The notes under the pieces were generated by a model, which made no database searches, was not told the DNA's origin, and saw only the letters and a program-made list of their open reading frames with translations. A stretch of 64,000 nucleotides of DNA from Allobosea sp039673065. GTDB lineage: Bacteria; Pseudomonadota; Alphaproteobacteria; Rhizobiales; Beijerinckiaceae. Of the stretch, positions 20,254-28,506 are shown one piece after another; the first letter of the stretch is position 1, and every line of letters begins with the position of its first letter. The stretch lies in the NCBI RefSeq assembly GCF_039673065.1, contig NZ_JBDJKW010000011.1, positions 62,001 to 126,000 on the forward strand, read 5' to 3'. A program made the position numbers and the translations under genes.

Positions 20254-21129
20254 TCACTCGAAGCGCTGGATGCGCTCGCCGAACAGGCCGCGCGGACGGA
20301 AGAGGAGGACGAGCAGCATCATCAAGTAGATGACGGCGGTCGACCATTGCGTGAAGCCGAGCCCGATGGTGATGCCCTTGACCAGGCCGACCATCAGCGC
20401 CGCGACGACGACGCCCCAGAAGGAGCCGAGGCCGCCAATCACCACCACGACGAAGGCTGGCGTGATGATCTCCTGCCCCATGGCGGGGTGGATCGAGTAG
20501 ATCGGGGCGAGCAGCACGCCGGCGAGGCCCGCAAGCCCGATGCCGATGGCCGCCACGGTCATCATGTAGGGCTGCAGCGAGATGCCGAGCGCGCCGACCA
20601 TGTCGGGGTTCTGCACACCTGCACGCACGACACGGCCGAAGGCGGTGCGCTGCAGCAGGAACCAGAGCCCGAGAACGCAGGCGGCGGCGATGCCGATCAG
20701 CATGGCGCGATAGCGCGAATAGATGAAGTCGCCGATGAAGATCTGGCCGCGCAGCTCGGGCGGGATCGAGAAGGACAGCGGCGGCGCGCCGAAGATCATG
20801 CGCAGCGACTGCTCGGCCACCAGCGCCAGGCCGAAGGTCAGAAGCAGCGAGAGAATGGGATCTCGTCGGTAGAAATGCCGGAACAGCCCGCGCTCGATCA
20901 CCATGCCGATCAGCGCGACCAGCAGCGGCGAGGCGACGATGGCGCCGCCGAAGCCGATATGCGGCGCGAGCACGATCGTGAGATAGGCGCCGATGGCGTA
21001 GAAGGCGCCGTGCGCGAGGTTGACGATGCCGCCGAGCGAGAAGATCAGCGACAGGCCGAGGGCGATCAGGAGGTAGTAGACCCCGTCTAGCAGCCCGTTC
21101 AGCACCTGCTGGATGAAGAGGGTGAGCAA
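20254..21129 (-). CDS. livH: Branched-chain amino acid-type ABC transporter permease (LivH)
   Basis: Inner-membrane permease of 291 residues with about eight helices. The N-terminus GLLDGVYYLLIALGLSLIFSLGGIVNLAHGAFYAIGAYL is the classical LivH start. The EAA-like segment FGRVVRAGVQNPDMVGALGI contacts the ATPase, and the end KGITIGLGFTQWSTAVIYLMMLLVLLFRPRGLFG is typical. Operon partner of the LivM-G-F fusion (seven-base gap) and of the binding protein, from which a REP-like element separates it. Confidence 0.93.
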   Translation of the reverse strand: MLTLFIQQVLNGLLDGVYYLLIALGLSLIFSLGGIVNLAHGAFYAIGAYLTIVLAPHIGFGGAIVASPLLVALIGMVIERGLFRHFYRRDPILSLLLTFGLALVAEQSLRMIFGAPPLSFSIPPELRGQIFIGDFIYSRYRAMLIGIAAACVLGLWFLLQRTAFGRVVRAGVQNPDMVGALGISLQPYMMTVAAIGIGLAGLAGVLLAPIYSIHPAMGQEIITPAFVVVVIGGLGSFWGVVVAALMVGLVKGITIGLGFTQWSTAVIYLMMLLVLLFRPRGLFGERIQRFE

Positions 21130-21173
21130 GGAATGGCCTTCAAGTCTGGAGCGGCGGTCGGGAGCGCGGCGTC

Positions 21174-21316
21174 GTCATCCCGGGGCTTCGCGGTGCGAAG
21201 AACCCGGAGCCCATGAACACGAGCGATCGCGCGGGACAGAAAAAGGTCGCTGCCGAGGCGGACCACGGCCCTGTTCATGGGTTCCGGGACGGGCCTCAGG
21301 ACCCGTCCCGGAATGA
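21174..21316. repeat. Paired inverted-repeat (REP-like) intergenic element, second copy
   Basis: The left arm starts GTCATCCCGGGGCTTCG and ends CCCATGAACA. The right arm starts TGTTCATGGGTTCCGGG and ends CCCGTCCCGGAATGA. Outer ends pair with one mismatch, inner CCATGAACA/TGTTCATGG pair perfectly, and GACGGGCCTCAGGACCCGTC forms a hairpin in the right arm. Same family as the element at 17562-17708. Confidence 0.75.
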
Positions 21317-21325
21317 GAGTGGTCG

Positions 21326-22582
21326 TCAGCTCATCTTGCAGACGGCTTCGTCGCCCTGGGTGGCGATGATCTCCATGTCCTCGTTCGGGCCGGGGACCGG
21401 ACCGGAGGAGGTGAAGAGATCCCACTGGTTCTTGACCTTTGCGGCCGGCAGCGCGGTGATGGTGTACATCTCGCTGATCAGCTGGTGGTCGGAGGCGCGG
21501 AAATAGCCCTCGCGCGACTTCATCACGTCGAACTTGGCGCCCTTCTCGAAATGCTCGAGCAGCTTGGCGGTGTCGGTGCTCTTCAGCTCGCCCATGGACT
21601 GCGCCATGATCTTCACAGCCATATAGTCGCCCCAGGCCTGGTTCTCGGGCGGCTTGCCGTACTTCTTGGTGAAGGCGGCGACGAAGGCCTTGCTCGCCGG
21701 CGTGTCGATCAGGTGGTGCCAGACGCAGGGCCAGGTGCCGCCGAAATTGTCCTTGCCGGCGGCCCAGGCCAGCGCGGTGTCGAAGCCGAAGCCGGCGACC
21801 GGGAAGGTCAGCCCGAACTCGGCATACTGCTTCAGGAAGTTGGTGATCTGGTTGCCGGCGAGGTTGGAGATCACGATGTCGGGCTTCGCCGCCCGGATCT
21901 CGAGCAGCAGCGCCGAGAAGTCGGTCGCGTCGGTCGGCACCAGCTTGTCGGCGGCGAACTGGCCGCCATGCCCTTCCATGAAGCGCTTGGCGACCTTGAG
22001 CAGGTCGTGGCCGAAGGCGTAGTCGGCGGTCAGCGAGAACCACTTCTTGCCCTTGACCAAGCCCTGCTCCAGCAGCGAGCGGCCGCAGCTCTTCACATAC
22101 ATCGAGTTCTGGTGCTCGACATGGAACATGTAGCGGTTGCAGTTCTCGCCGCGCAGCGCGTCCGAATTGCCGCCGGTGTTGAGGAAGAGCTTCTTGTTGC
22201 GCGCCGCCACCTGCGAGATCGTCAGGCAGGAGGCCGACGAGATCTCGCCGATGATGCAAGAGACCTGGTCGCGCTCGAACATGCGCTCGGCCTTGGTCGA
22301 GGCGGTCTGCGGGTTGACCGAGTCCTCCTTGAGGATTTCGAGCTTGCGGCCGTTGATGCCGCCGGCGGCATTGATCTCCTCGACCGCCAGGTCGGCCGCC
22401 ATCACGCCGTATTCGCCGAGCGGGCCGAGGAAGCCGGTGCGCGGCGTCAGATGGCCGAAGCGGATAGTGTCGGGGGTCTGCGCGAGGATGATCGAGGGGC
22501 TGGCGATCAGCCCCGTCGCGGCGGCGCCCATCCCGGCCAGGGCCTGGCGACGGGACAAATCGAGAGTCTTGCTGTTCGACAT
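21326..22582 (-). CDS. Liv-type ABC transporter substrate-binding protein
   Basis: Periplasmic receptor of 418 residues in the family-5/6 type-I binding fold (LivJ-like). The signal LSRRQALAGMGAAATGLIA contains SRRQAL, a Tat-like twin-arginine motif. The mature part reads IRFGHLTPRTGFLGPLGEYG and GGINGRKLEILKEDSVNPQT, as in amide/urea- or aromatic-acid-binding relatives. The ATG at 22582 follows GGGAGGAACGTC, a strong ribosome-binding site. First gene of the minus-strand Liv operon, divergent from the GntR regulator. Confidence 0.9.
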   Translation of the reverse strand: MSNSKTLDLSRRQALAGMGAAATGLIASPSIILAQTPDTIRFGHLTPRTGFLGPLGEYGVMAADLAVEEINAAGGINGRKLEILKEDSVNPQTASTKAERMFERDQVSCIIGEISSASCLTISQVAARNKKLFLNTGGNSDALRGENCNRYMFHVEHQNSMYVKSCGRSLLEQGLVKGKKWFSLTADYAFGHDLLKVAKRFMEGHGGQFAADKLVPTDATDFSALLLEIRAAKPDIVISNLAGNQITNFLKQYAEFGLTFPVAGFGFDTALAWAAGKDNFGGTWPCVWHHLIDTPASKAFVAAFTKKYGKPPENQAWGDYMAVKIMAQSMGELKSTDTAKLLEHFEKGAKFDVMKSREGYFRASDHQLISEMYTITALPAAKVKNQWDLFTSSGPVPGPNEDMEIIATQGDEAVCKMS

Positions 22583-22668
22583 GACGTTCCTCCCAAGAGC
22601 ATGCGCCGATGGCGCCTCACGGCGCCCGGCGTTTCTCGCGACGCGGCTTTTCTGCCGCTTGTCGTGAT

Positions 22669-22680
22669 CTGTGATCACAG
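22669..22680. promoter_or_regulatory. Palindromic operator candidate, CTGTGATCACAG
   Basis: A perfect 12-bp palindrome in the gap between the divergent binding-protein gene and the GntR/FCD regulator, ending 14 bases before the regulator's ATG. GntR/FCD proteins bind short TGN-NCA palindromes of this kind, so the site probably mediates autoregulation and control of the Liv operon. Confidence 0.6.
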
Positions 22681-22694
22681 TTAGGTTGGCAGAC

Positions 22695-23450
22695 ATGAAC
22701 GCCCGAGTCCAGTCCCCTCCCGAGACGCAGCGCCCGGCGGCCGCAGCGCCCCGCGACCCGATCGCGGCGCTGGATTCGGTCGGCTCGCTGCTGCACGAGA
22801 CGCTCGGGGAGCGGGTCAACGGCGAACTGAGGACACTGCTGATCGCGGGGCGGCTTGCGCCGGGCGACAAGCTGTCCCTGCGCAAGGTGGCGGAAGCGCT
22901 CGGCGTCTCGATGATGCCGGTGCGGCAGGCGGTGAGCCGCCTCGTCGCTGACGGGGCGCTCGAAGTGCTGCCCGGCAAGGCGGTGCATGTGCCGGTGCTG
23001 TCGCTGGCGCAGTTCCGCGAGCTGACGCGGCTGCGCCTGCTGATCGAGGGCTACGCCGCCGAGGAAGCGGCCCGGATCGCGACGCCTGCCGAGATCGAGC
23101 GCATCGCCGGTTACGAGGCGGCCTTCCGCGCCGCGGCCGCTGCTTCGCCGCCTGATCTCGGCGGCGCTGTCTCGGCCAATCGCGACCTGCATTTCGCGCT
23201 CTATGCGGCGGTCGGCATGCCGATGCTGGTCGAGACCATCGAGAGGCTCTGGCTCAAGGCCGGGCCGATCCTGAATCTCGACATGCGCGCCGAAGCGCGC
23301 CGGCTCGACCGCGGCAGCGCTGTGGTCCAGCACGCGCTGCTCGTCGCGGCGCTGCGTGCCCGCGACGCCACGGCGGCGCGCGAGGCGCTGCAATCCGATA
23401 TCCACCAGGCGGCCGAGCACATCGCGGCGACCGGCCGGCTGGCGCAGTGA
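22695..23450 (+). CDS. GntR family transcriptional regulator, FCD subfamily
   Basis: DNA-binding regulator of 251 residues. A winged helix (about residues 30-95: INGELRTLLIAGRLAPGDKL-like, then LRKVAEALGVSMMPVRQAVSRLVADGALEV) precedes an all-helical FCD ligand domain with candidate metal-binding residues (NRDLHFALY; QHALLVAAL). I choose the ATG at 22695; an in-frame GTG at 22671 lies inside the palindrome and lacks a ribosome-binding site. Divergent from the Liv importer and followed by an SDR gene, so it likely senses the imported compound or its catabolite. Confidence 0.9.
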   Translation: MNARVQSPPETQRPAAAAPRDPIAALDSVGSLLHETLGERVNGELRTLLIAGRLAPGDKLSLRKVAEALGVSMMPVRQAVSRLVADGALEVLPGKAVHVPVLSLAQFRELTRLRLLIEGYAAEEAARIATPAEIERIAGYEAAFRAAAAASPPDLGGAVSANRDLHFALYAAVGMPMLVETIERLWLKAGPILNLDMRAEARRLDRGSAVVQHALLVAALRARDATAAREALQSDIHQAAEHIAATGRLAQ

Positions 23451-23529
23451 CGACGGCTTCGGCCGGGTCCGACGAGAGGCGACGCGGCCTTGAACCCGCG
23501 CGCCACGGCATGAGGGAAGGAAACGCGTC

Positions 23530-24306
23530 ATGGACATGAAGATCGACGGATTGCGCGTGCTGGTCACCGCCGGTGCCAACGGCATCGGCCTGGCGACGGC
23601 GCGCGCCTTCGCGGCGGAGGGCGCGCGGGTCCATGTCTGCGACGTCGACGAGAAGGGCCTCGCGGCGCTGGCGCAGAGCGATCCCGCGATCAGCCGCTCG
23701 GTCTGCGACGTGTCCGACCGGGCCGCCGTGGCGCGGCTGTTCGACGAGACGCTGGCGGCGCTGGGCGGGCTCGACTGCTTGGTCAACAATGCCGGCGTCG
23801 CCGGGCCGACCGGCCGCGTCGACGAGATCGCGCCCGAGGACTGGGACAGCTGCGTCGCGATCGACCTCACCGGGCAGTTCAACTGCACCCGCCTGGCGGT
23901 GGCGCATCTCAAGCAGTCCGGCAATCCCTCGATCGTCAACCTGTCGAGCCAGGCGGGCAAGCACGGCTTCCCGATGCGCTCGCCCTATGCCGCAGCCAAA
24001 TGGGGCGTGATCGGCTTCACCAAGGCGCTCGCCGCGGAGCTCGGCGAGTTCGGCATCCGGGCCAATGCCATCTGCCCCGGCCTGGTCGACGGCGCGCGGC
24101 AGCAGAGCGTCATCGCCAACAAGGCGCGCTCTCTCAACCTCTCGATCGACGAGATGACGAGCCGCCTGTTCTCCGGCGTCTCGATCAAGCGCTTCGTCGA
24201 TCCGAGCGACATCGCCCGCCAGATCGTCTTCCTGGCCTCGCCGCACGGCAAGACGATCTCGGGCCAGGAAATCTCGGTCTGCGGCGATACGCGCATGCTG
24301 AGCTGA
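23530..24306 (+). CDS. SDR family NAD(P)-dependent oxidoreductase
   Basis: Classical short-chain dehydrogenase of 258 residues. It shows the cofactor loop TAGANGIGLA (residues 13-22), NNAG (about 91), a catalytic Ser in VNLSSQAG and YAAAK (Tyr153, Lys157). Asp in VCDVDE after strand 2 favours NAD over NADP. The C-terminus SGQEISVCGDTRML is typical. The ribosome-binding site AGGGAAGGAAA lies upstream. It sits next to the GntR gene and probably acts in the same catabolic route as the Liv operon dehydrogenase; the substrate is unknown. Confidence 0.9.
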   Translation: MDMKIDGLRVLVTAGANGIGLATARAFAAEGARVHVCDVDEKGLAALAQSDPAISRSVCDVSDRAAVARLFDETLAALGGLDCLVNNAGVAGPTGRVDEIAPEDWDSCVAIDLTGQFNCTRLAVAHLKQSGNPSIVNLSSQAGKHGFPMRSPYAAAKWGVIGFTKALAAELGEFGIRANAICPGLVDGARQQSVIANKARSLNLSIDEMTSRLFSGVSIKRFVDPSDIARQIVFLASPHGKTISGQEISVCGDTRMLS

Positions 24307-24443
24307 GGGATGGTCGCCGGGGCGCGATGCGTGCCCCGGCTGGCGGATGAGGGCAGGGCGCGTGAACGCGTCCGTGATGACCGCGCCCTCGACCTTGCGA
24401 CGTGAATCCCCTAGAGCATGCCGCCTGAACAGGAGATGGCGGC

Positions 24444-24881
24444 TTGTCGAAGGGCGTGCATCACGAACTCGGTGCCGGAGCCGGGCACGAGCAGACGCAA
24501 GGGGGGAGCGACCGCTCCTTCGGCTTCGTCTTCGCGGCCGTCTTCACGCTGATTGGCCTCTATAATCTCTGGCATTGGGGCCGGGGCTGGCCCTGGCTCT
24601 TCGCCGGTGCGGCCTGCTTCCTGGCGGTGGCGCTGCTGTGGCCGGCGCTGCTCGCGCCGTTGAACCGGCTGTGGACGCGCTTCGGCCTGCTGCTGGCGGC
24701 GATCGTCAACCCGATCGTACTCGGCATCCTGTTCTTCCTCGTCTTCACGCCGATGGCGCTGGTCGCCCGGCTCGTCGGCAAGGACTTCCTCGCCCTGAAG
24801 CGTCAGCCGGAGGCGAAGAGCTACTGGATCGTCCGCGATCCGCCGGGGCCGACGCCGGCCTCGATGAAAGACCAGTTCTGA
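24444..24881 (+). CDS. SxtJ family membrane protein
   Basis: Small inner-membrane protein of 145 residues with about three helices (GFVFAAVFTLIGLYNLW; WLFAGAACFLAVALLWPALL; LLLAAIVNPIVLGILFFLVFTPMALVARL). The tail LKRQPEAKSYWIVRD is a hallmark of proteins annotated SxtJ after the saxitoxin cluster, where the gene accompanies an O-carbamoyltransferase; its biochemical role is not established. The start is a TTG at 24444 with AGGAG upstream; an in-frame GTG 15 bases later is possible. It forms a cassette with the next two genes (14 and 16 bases apart). Confidence 0.8.
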   Translation: MSKGVHHELGAGAGHEQTQGGSDRSFGFVFAAVFTLIGLYNLWHWGRGWPWLFAGAACFLAVALLWPALLAPLNRLWTRFGLLLAAIVNPIVLGILFFLVFTPMALVARLVGKDFLALKRQPEAKSYWIVRDPPGPTPASMKDQF

Positions 24882-24895
24882 CCGGAAAGCCCGCC

Positions 24896-25045
24896 ATGTC
24901 CTTCCTGCGCGAATTCGTTCGCTTCCTCGCGGCCCGAAAGAAGTTCTGGCTGGTGCCGATCCTGCTGATGTGCCTGCTGCTCGGCGGCCTGCTGTTCCTG
25001 ACCAAGGGCAGCGCGGTGGCGCCGTTCATCTACACGCTGTTCTGA
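24896..25045 (+). CDS. DUF5989 family small membrane protein (SxtK-like)
   Basis: A 49-residue protein with one transmembrane helix (FWLVPILLMCLLLGGLLFL) between a basic N-terminus (REFVRFLAARKK) and the end SAVAPFIYTLF. Size and ending match DUF5989, which I recall as the small partner found between SxtJ and NodU/CmcH-type carbamoyltransferases. Function unknown; a membrane tether or accessory for the carbamoyltransferase is the natural guess. Confidence 0.8.
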   Translation: MSFLREFVRFLAARKKFWLVPILLMCLLLGGLLFLTKGSAVAPFIYTLF

Positions 25046-25061
25046 ACCGGCAAGGCGGCGC

Positions 25062-26894
25062 ATGCGCATTCTCGGCATTTCGGGGCTCTATCACGACAGC
25101 GCGGCCGCGCTGGTCGTCGATGGCCGGATCGAGGCGGCGGCGCAGGAGGAGCGCTTCACCCGCCGCAAGCACGATGCCGATTTTCCGCGCCATGCGGTCG
25201 ATTACTGCCTGTCGGTCGCCGGCTGCGGGCTCGAGGGCATCGATTCCCTCGTTTTCTACGACAAGCCCTTCGTGAAGTTCGAGCGCCTGCTCGAGACCTA
25301 TCTCTCCTTCGCGCCGCGCGGCTTCTCCTCCTTCCGCATGGCGATGCCGATCTGGCTGCGCGACAAGCTGTTCCAGAAGCAGGAGATCGCCAAGGCGCTG
25401 AAGGCGATCTCGCCGGAGTTCGACATCGGCAAGCTGCTCTTCACCGAGCACCATCTCTCGCATGCGGCCTCGGCCTTCTATCCCTCGCCCTTCGAGGAGG
25501 CGGCGGTCCTGACCATGGACGGCGTCGGCGAGTGGGCGACGATGACGCTCGCCATCGGCAAGGGACGCGATCTCAAGGTCCACAAGGAGCTGCATTTCCC
25601 GCATTCGCTCGGGCTGCTCTACTCGGCGGTGACCTATTATATCGGCTTCAAGGTCAATTCCGGCGAGTACAAGGTCATGGGGCTGGCGCCCTATGGCGAG
25701 CCCCGTTTCGCCGGGCTGATGCTCGACAAGCTGGTCGATCTCAAGGAGGATGGCAGCTTCCGGCTCGACCAGAGCTATTTCAACTATGGCGTCGGCCTGA
25801 CCATGACCAATGACCGCTTCGCCGCGCTGTTCGGCGAGCCGGTGCGCGATCCCGAGCAGCTCCTGACGCAGTTCCACATGGACATGGCGGCCTCGGTCCA
25901 GGCTGTGACCGAGGAGATCGTGCTGCGCCTTGCCCGCTCGGTGCGGGCCGAGACCGGGCAGCGCAATCTCTGCCTTGCGGGTGGCGTCGCGCTCAACTGC
26001 GTCGCCAACGGCAAGCTGCTGCGCGAGGGGCTCTTCGACGGGCTCTGGATCCAGCCCGCGGCTGGCGATGCCGGCGGGGCTTTGGGCGCGGCGCTGGCCG
26101 GCTATCACCTCTTCCACGACCAGCCGCGCGAGGTCGCGGCCGGGCGCGACGCGATGCGCGGCAGCTATCTCGGTCCCGCCTTCGGGCAAGACGAGATCGA
26201 GGCCGAGCTGGCGGCGGCGGGCGCGCGTTTCAGCGTGCTGGACGAGGATGCGCTGATCGCGGCGACGGCCCAGGGGCTGGCCGACGGCAAGGCGGTCGGC
26301 TGGATGCAGGGGCGGATGGAGTTTGGCCCGCGCGCGCTCGGAGGCCGCTCGATCCTCGGCGATCCGCGCTCGCCGGCGATGCAGAAGACCCTCAATCTCA
26401 AGGTCAAGTATCGCGAGAGCTTCCGGCCCTTCGCGCCCTCTGTGCTGCGCGAGGACGTCGCCGACTGGTTCGAGCTCGACGGCGATTCGCCCTATATGCT
26501 GCTGGTCGCCGATGTCCGCGAGGATCTGCGCCGCGAGATGACGGTCGAGGAGCAGGCGCTGTTCGGCATCGACAAGCTGAACGTGCCGCGCTCGAGCATC
26601 CCCGCGGTGACGCATGTCGACTACTCGGCCCGCATCCAGACCGTCCATGCCGATACCAATCCGCGCTATCACGCGCTGATTTCGCGCTTCAAGGCGCTGA
26701 CCGGCTGCCCGGTCGTGGTCAACACCTCGTTCAACGTGCGCGGCGAGCCGATCGTCTGCACGGCGAGCGACGCCTTCCGCTGCTTCATGGGGTCGGAGAT
26801 CGAGCTGCTCGTGGTCGGCAACTGCCTGCTGCGCAAGGAGGATCAGGATCCGGCGCTGACGCTGAACTACAAGGACGCGTTCGAGCTGGATTGA
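25062..26894 (+). CDS. Carbamoyltransferase, NodU/CmcH/SxtI family
   Basis: O-carbamoyltransferase of 610 residues, the standard family length. It transfers carbamoyl from carbamoyl phosphate, via carbamoyl-adenylate, to a hydroxyl group. The N-terminal TobZ/Kae1-like domain has GLYHDSAAALVVDGRI and the metal-binding EHHLSHAASAFYPS. The C-terminal domain has GRMEFGPRALGGRSILGDPR, YRESFRPFAPSVLRED and NTSFNVRGEPIVCTASDAF. Linkage to SxtJ and DUF5989 and a position at the edge of the polysaccharide locus suggest it carbamoylates a surface sugar. No nodulation genes accompany it. Confidence 0.92.
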   Translation: MRILGISGLYHDSAAALVVDGRIEAAAQEERFTRRKHDADFPRHAVDYCLSVAGCGLEGIDSLVFYDKPFVKFERLLETYLSFAPRGFSSFRMAMPIWLRDKLFQKQEIAKALKAISPEFDIGKLLFTEHHLSHAASAFYPSPFEEAAVLTMDGVGEWATMTLAIGKGRDLKVHKELHFPHSLGLLYSAVTYYIGFKVNSGEYKVMGLAPYGEPRFAGLMLDKLVDLKEDGSFRLDQSYFNYGVGLTMTNDRFAALFGEPVRDPEQLLTQFHMDMAASVQAVTEEIVLRLARSVRAETGQRNLCLAGGVALNCVANGKLLREGLFDGLWIQPAAGDAGGALGAALAGYHLFHDQPREVAAGRDAMRGSYLGPAFGQDEIEAELAAAGARFSVLDEDALIAATAQGLADGKAVGWMQGRMEFGPRALGGRSILGDPRSPAMQKTLNLKVKYRESFRPFAPSVLREDVADWFELDGDSPYMLLVADVREDLRREMTVEEQALFGIDKLNVPRSSIPAVTHVDYSARIQTVHADTNPRYHALISRFKALTGCPVVVNTSFNVRGEPIVCTASDAFRCFMGSEIELLVVGNCLLRKEDQDPALTLNYKDAFELD

Positions 26895-27019
26895 GCGTCG
26901 GACGGCCCCGCCGCGCGCGGGGATAAAGCAGCCAGGCATCCCCGCCGCGCCGGCTGCCGCCATAGTCGCCTCGCGAGGTGCACCGCCGGTGCGCCGTTTC
27001 GGTTCCAGCGAGGCCTTCC

Positions 27020-27385
27020 ATGAGCGCGACCCCGCGATTAGCCCTGCCCCTGATCGCGGCCGGGCAGGCGCAGAAGCACGTCACCCATAACGAGGCCCTG
27101 GTGCGGCTCGACGCGCTGCTGCATCTCGTCGTCGCCAGCCGCACCCAGGCGGTGCCGCCTGCCGCGCCGGACGAAGCGAGCGCCTATATCGTGCCCGCAG
27201 ACGGCACAGGCGCCTTCGCTGGCCATGCCGAGGCGCTCGCTTTGTTCGAGGATGGCGGCTGGCTCTTCCTGACGCCACGCCCCGGCTGGCAGGCCTGGGT
27301 CGTCGACGAGGCCCAGCATCATGTCTGGACCGGAACGCAATGGCGGCGCGCGCAGCCGGAGAGCAGCCTCGGCGCGGCGCTCTAG
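27020..27385 (+). CDS. DUF2793 domain protein, N-terminal part ended by in-frame TAG
   Basis: Encodes 121 residues matching the DUF2793 start (LALPLIAAGQAQKHVTHNEAL, then GDGTGAFAGH-like and WVVDEAQHHVWTGTQW). DUF2793 proteins occur in gene-transfer-agent or phage-tail contexts and as stand-alone genes in Rhizobiales. The TAG at 27383-27385 is in frame with the following 346-codon open stretch, which continues the expected protein, so this looks like one gene interrupted by a nonsense codon. The truncated product may be non-functional unless TAG is read through. Confidence 0.75.
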   Translation: MSATPRLALPLIAAGQAQKHVTHNEALVRLDALLHLVVASRTQAVPPAAPDEASAYIVPADGTGAFAGHAEALALFEDGGWLFLTPRPGWQAWVVDEAQHHVWTGTQWRRAQPESSLGAAL

Positions 27386-27388
27386 GGC

Positions 27389-28429
27389 GTGAACACCACG
27401 GCCGATGCGCTGAACCCCCTCGCCGTCGCCGGCGAAGGGAGCCTGTTCAGCCATGCCGGCGAGACCGGCGACCACCGCCTCAAGATCAATAAGGCTGCGG
27501 GCCCCGACACGGCGAGCTTACTGTTCCAGGAGGCTTTTTCCGGGCGGGCCGAGATCGGTCTCGCCGGCGACGACCGGCTGCACATCAAGGTCAGCGCCGA
27601 CGGCGAGACCTGGACCGAGGCGCTGCTGGTCGATCCGGGCAGCGGGGCGGTCAGCCTGCCGGCGAGCCCCTGGGCCCGCGAGGTGCCGCAGCCGAACCTG
27701 GTGATCAATGGCGACTTCCAGGTGAACCAGCGTGGCTTCGCCGGCGGGGCGCTGGCTGCGGGCGCCTATGGCTTCGATCGCTGGAAGGCCGATACCGGCG
27801 GGGCGCAGCTGAGCCGCAGCGGCTTCGTCATGACGCTGACGGGCGGGCGGATCGTACAGGTGCTGGAGCCGGCGGTGTGGGGCGCGGCCTCCTTCGCCGC
27901 GACCAGCTTTAGTCTGTCGGTCGAGGGTCTGAGCGGCGGCGAGCTCGAGGTCTCGCTCGGCAGCGCCTCGGCGACGATCGCGCCTGGGGTGGGGCGCCGC
28001 TCGGTCGTGCTGACGACGGGCGCCGGCGACACTGGCCTCCTGTCGCTGCGGCTGAGCGCCAGCTCGGCGCCGGTGAGCTTCGCGCGGGTGAAGCTGGAGC
28101 TTGGCGCGCACGCGACGGGGTGGAGCCAGCGGCCCCGGACGGAGGAGCGGCGGCTCTGCGAGCACTATTACTGCCGCCTCGATGCCGGGCTGTTCCTCGA
28201 CGCCTACCAGGCGGCGACGGCCTATCTGATGGTGCCGCTGGTGCTGCCGACCCGTATGCGCGCGCTGCCGGTGCCGAGCTATACGGTCACGAACGAAGCG
28301 AATATCTACGCTGGTGAGCGCTCGATCATTGCGAGTTCTCCCAGCCTCGCCGTCGCGACGATACGTGCGGCTGTGGCGGGACGGTGTTATGCCCAATTCA
28401 ACGACATCGCTTTCCAAGCGGAGCTTTAG
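27389..28429 (+). pseudogene. Continuation of the DUF2793 gene after the amber codon
   Basis: An open stretch of 346 codons in the same frame as the preceding DUF2793 part. It opens with VNTTADALNPLAV and KINKAAGPDTASLLFQ, then FSGRAEIGLAGDD, a run I know as the normal continuation of composite DUF2793 proteins. The rest (NLVINGDFQVNQRGFAGG, a beta-rich region, TGWSQRPRTEERRLCEHYY) resembles tail-fibre or carbohydrate-binding modules. A GTG opens the stretch, but I see no convincing ribosome-binding site, so separate translation is doubtful. Ends 77 bases before the amidotransferase gene. Confidence 0.6.
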
Positions 28430-28506
28430 CCGCCCCCAACGCGCGGGCTTCAATCAGCCACGCAGCTCGGCTAAGAGGGGCTCTTCCCCAACCGAGGATG
28501 TCGTTG

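Noticed and set aside
24444..26894. Saxitoxin-type biosynthesis, because of SxtJ- and SxtI-like genes
   Set aside because: No amidinotransferase, polyketide-like SxtA or other core sxt genes are present; the trio occurs widely outside toxin clusters.
27020..28429. Prophage or gene-transfer-agent region, suggested by DUF2793
   Set aside because: No capsid, terminase, portal or integrase genes are nearby; the DUF2793 gene stands alone.
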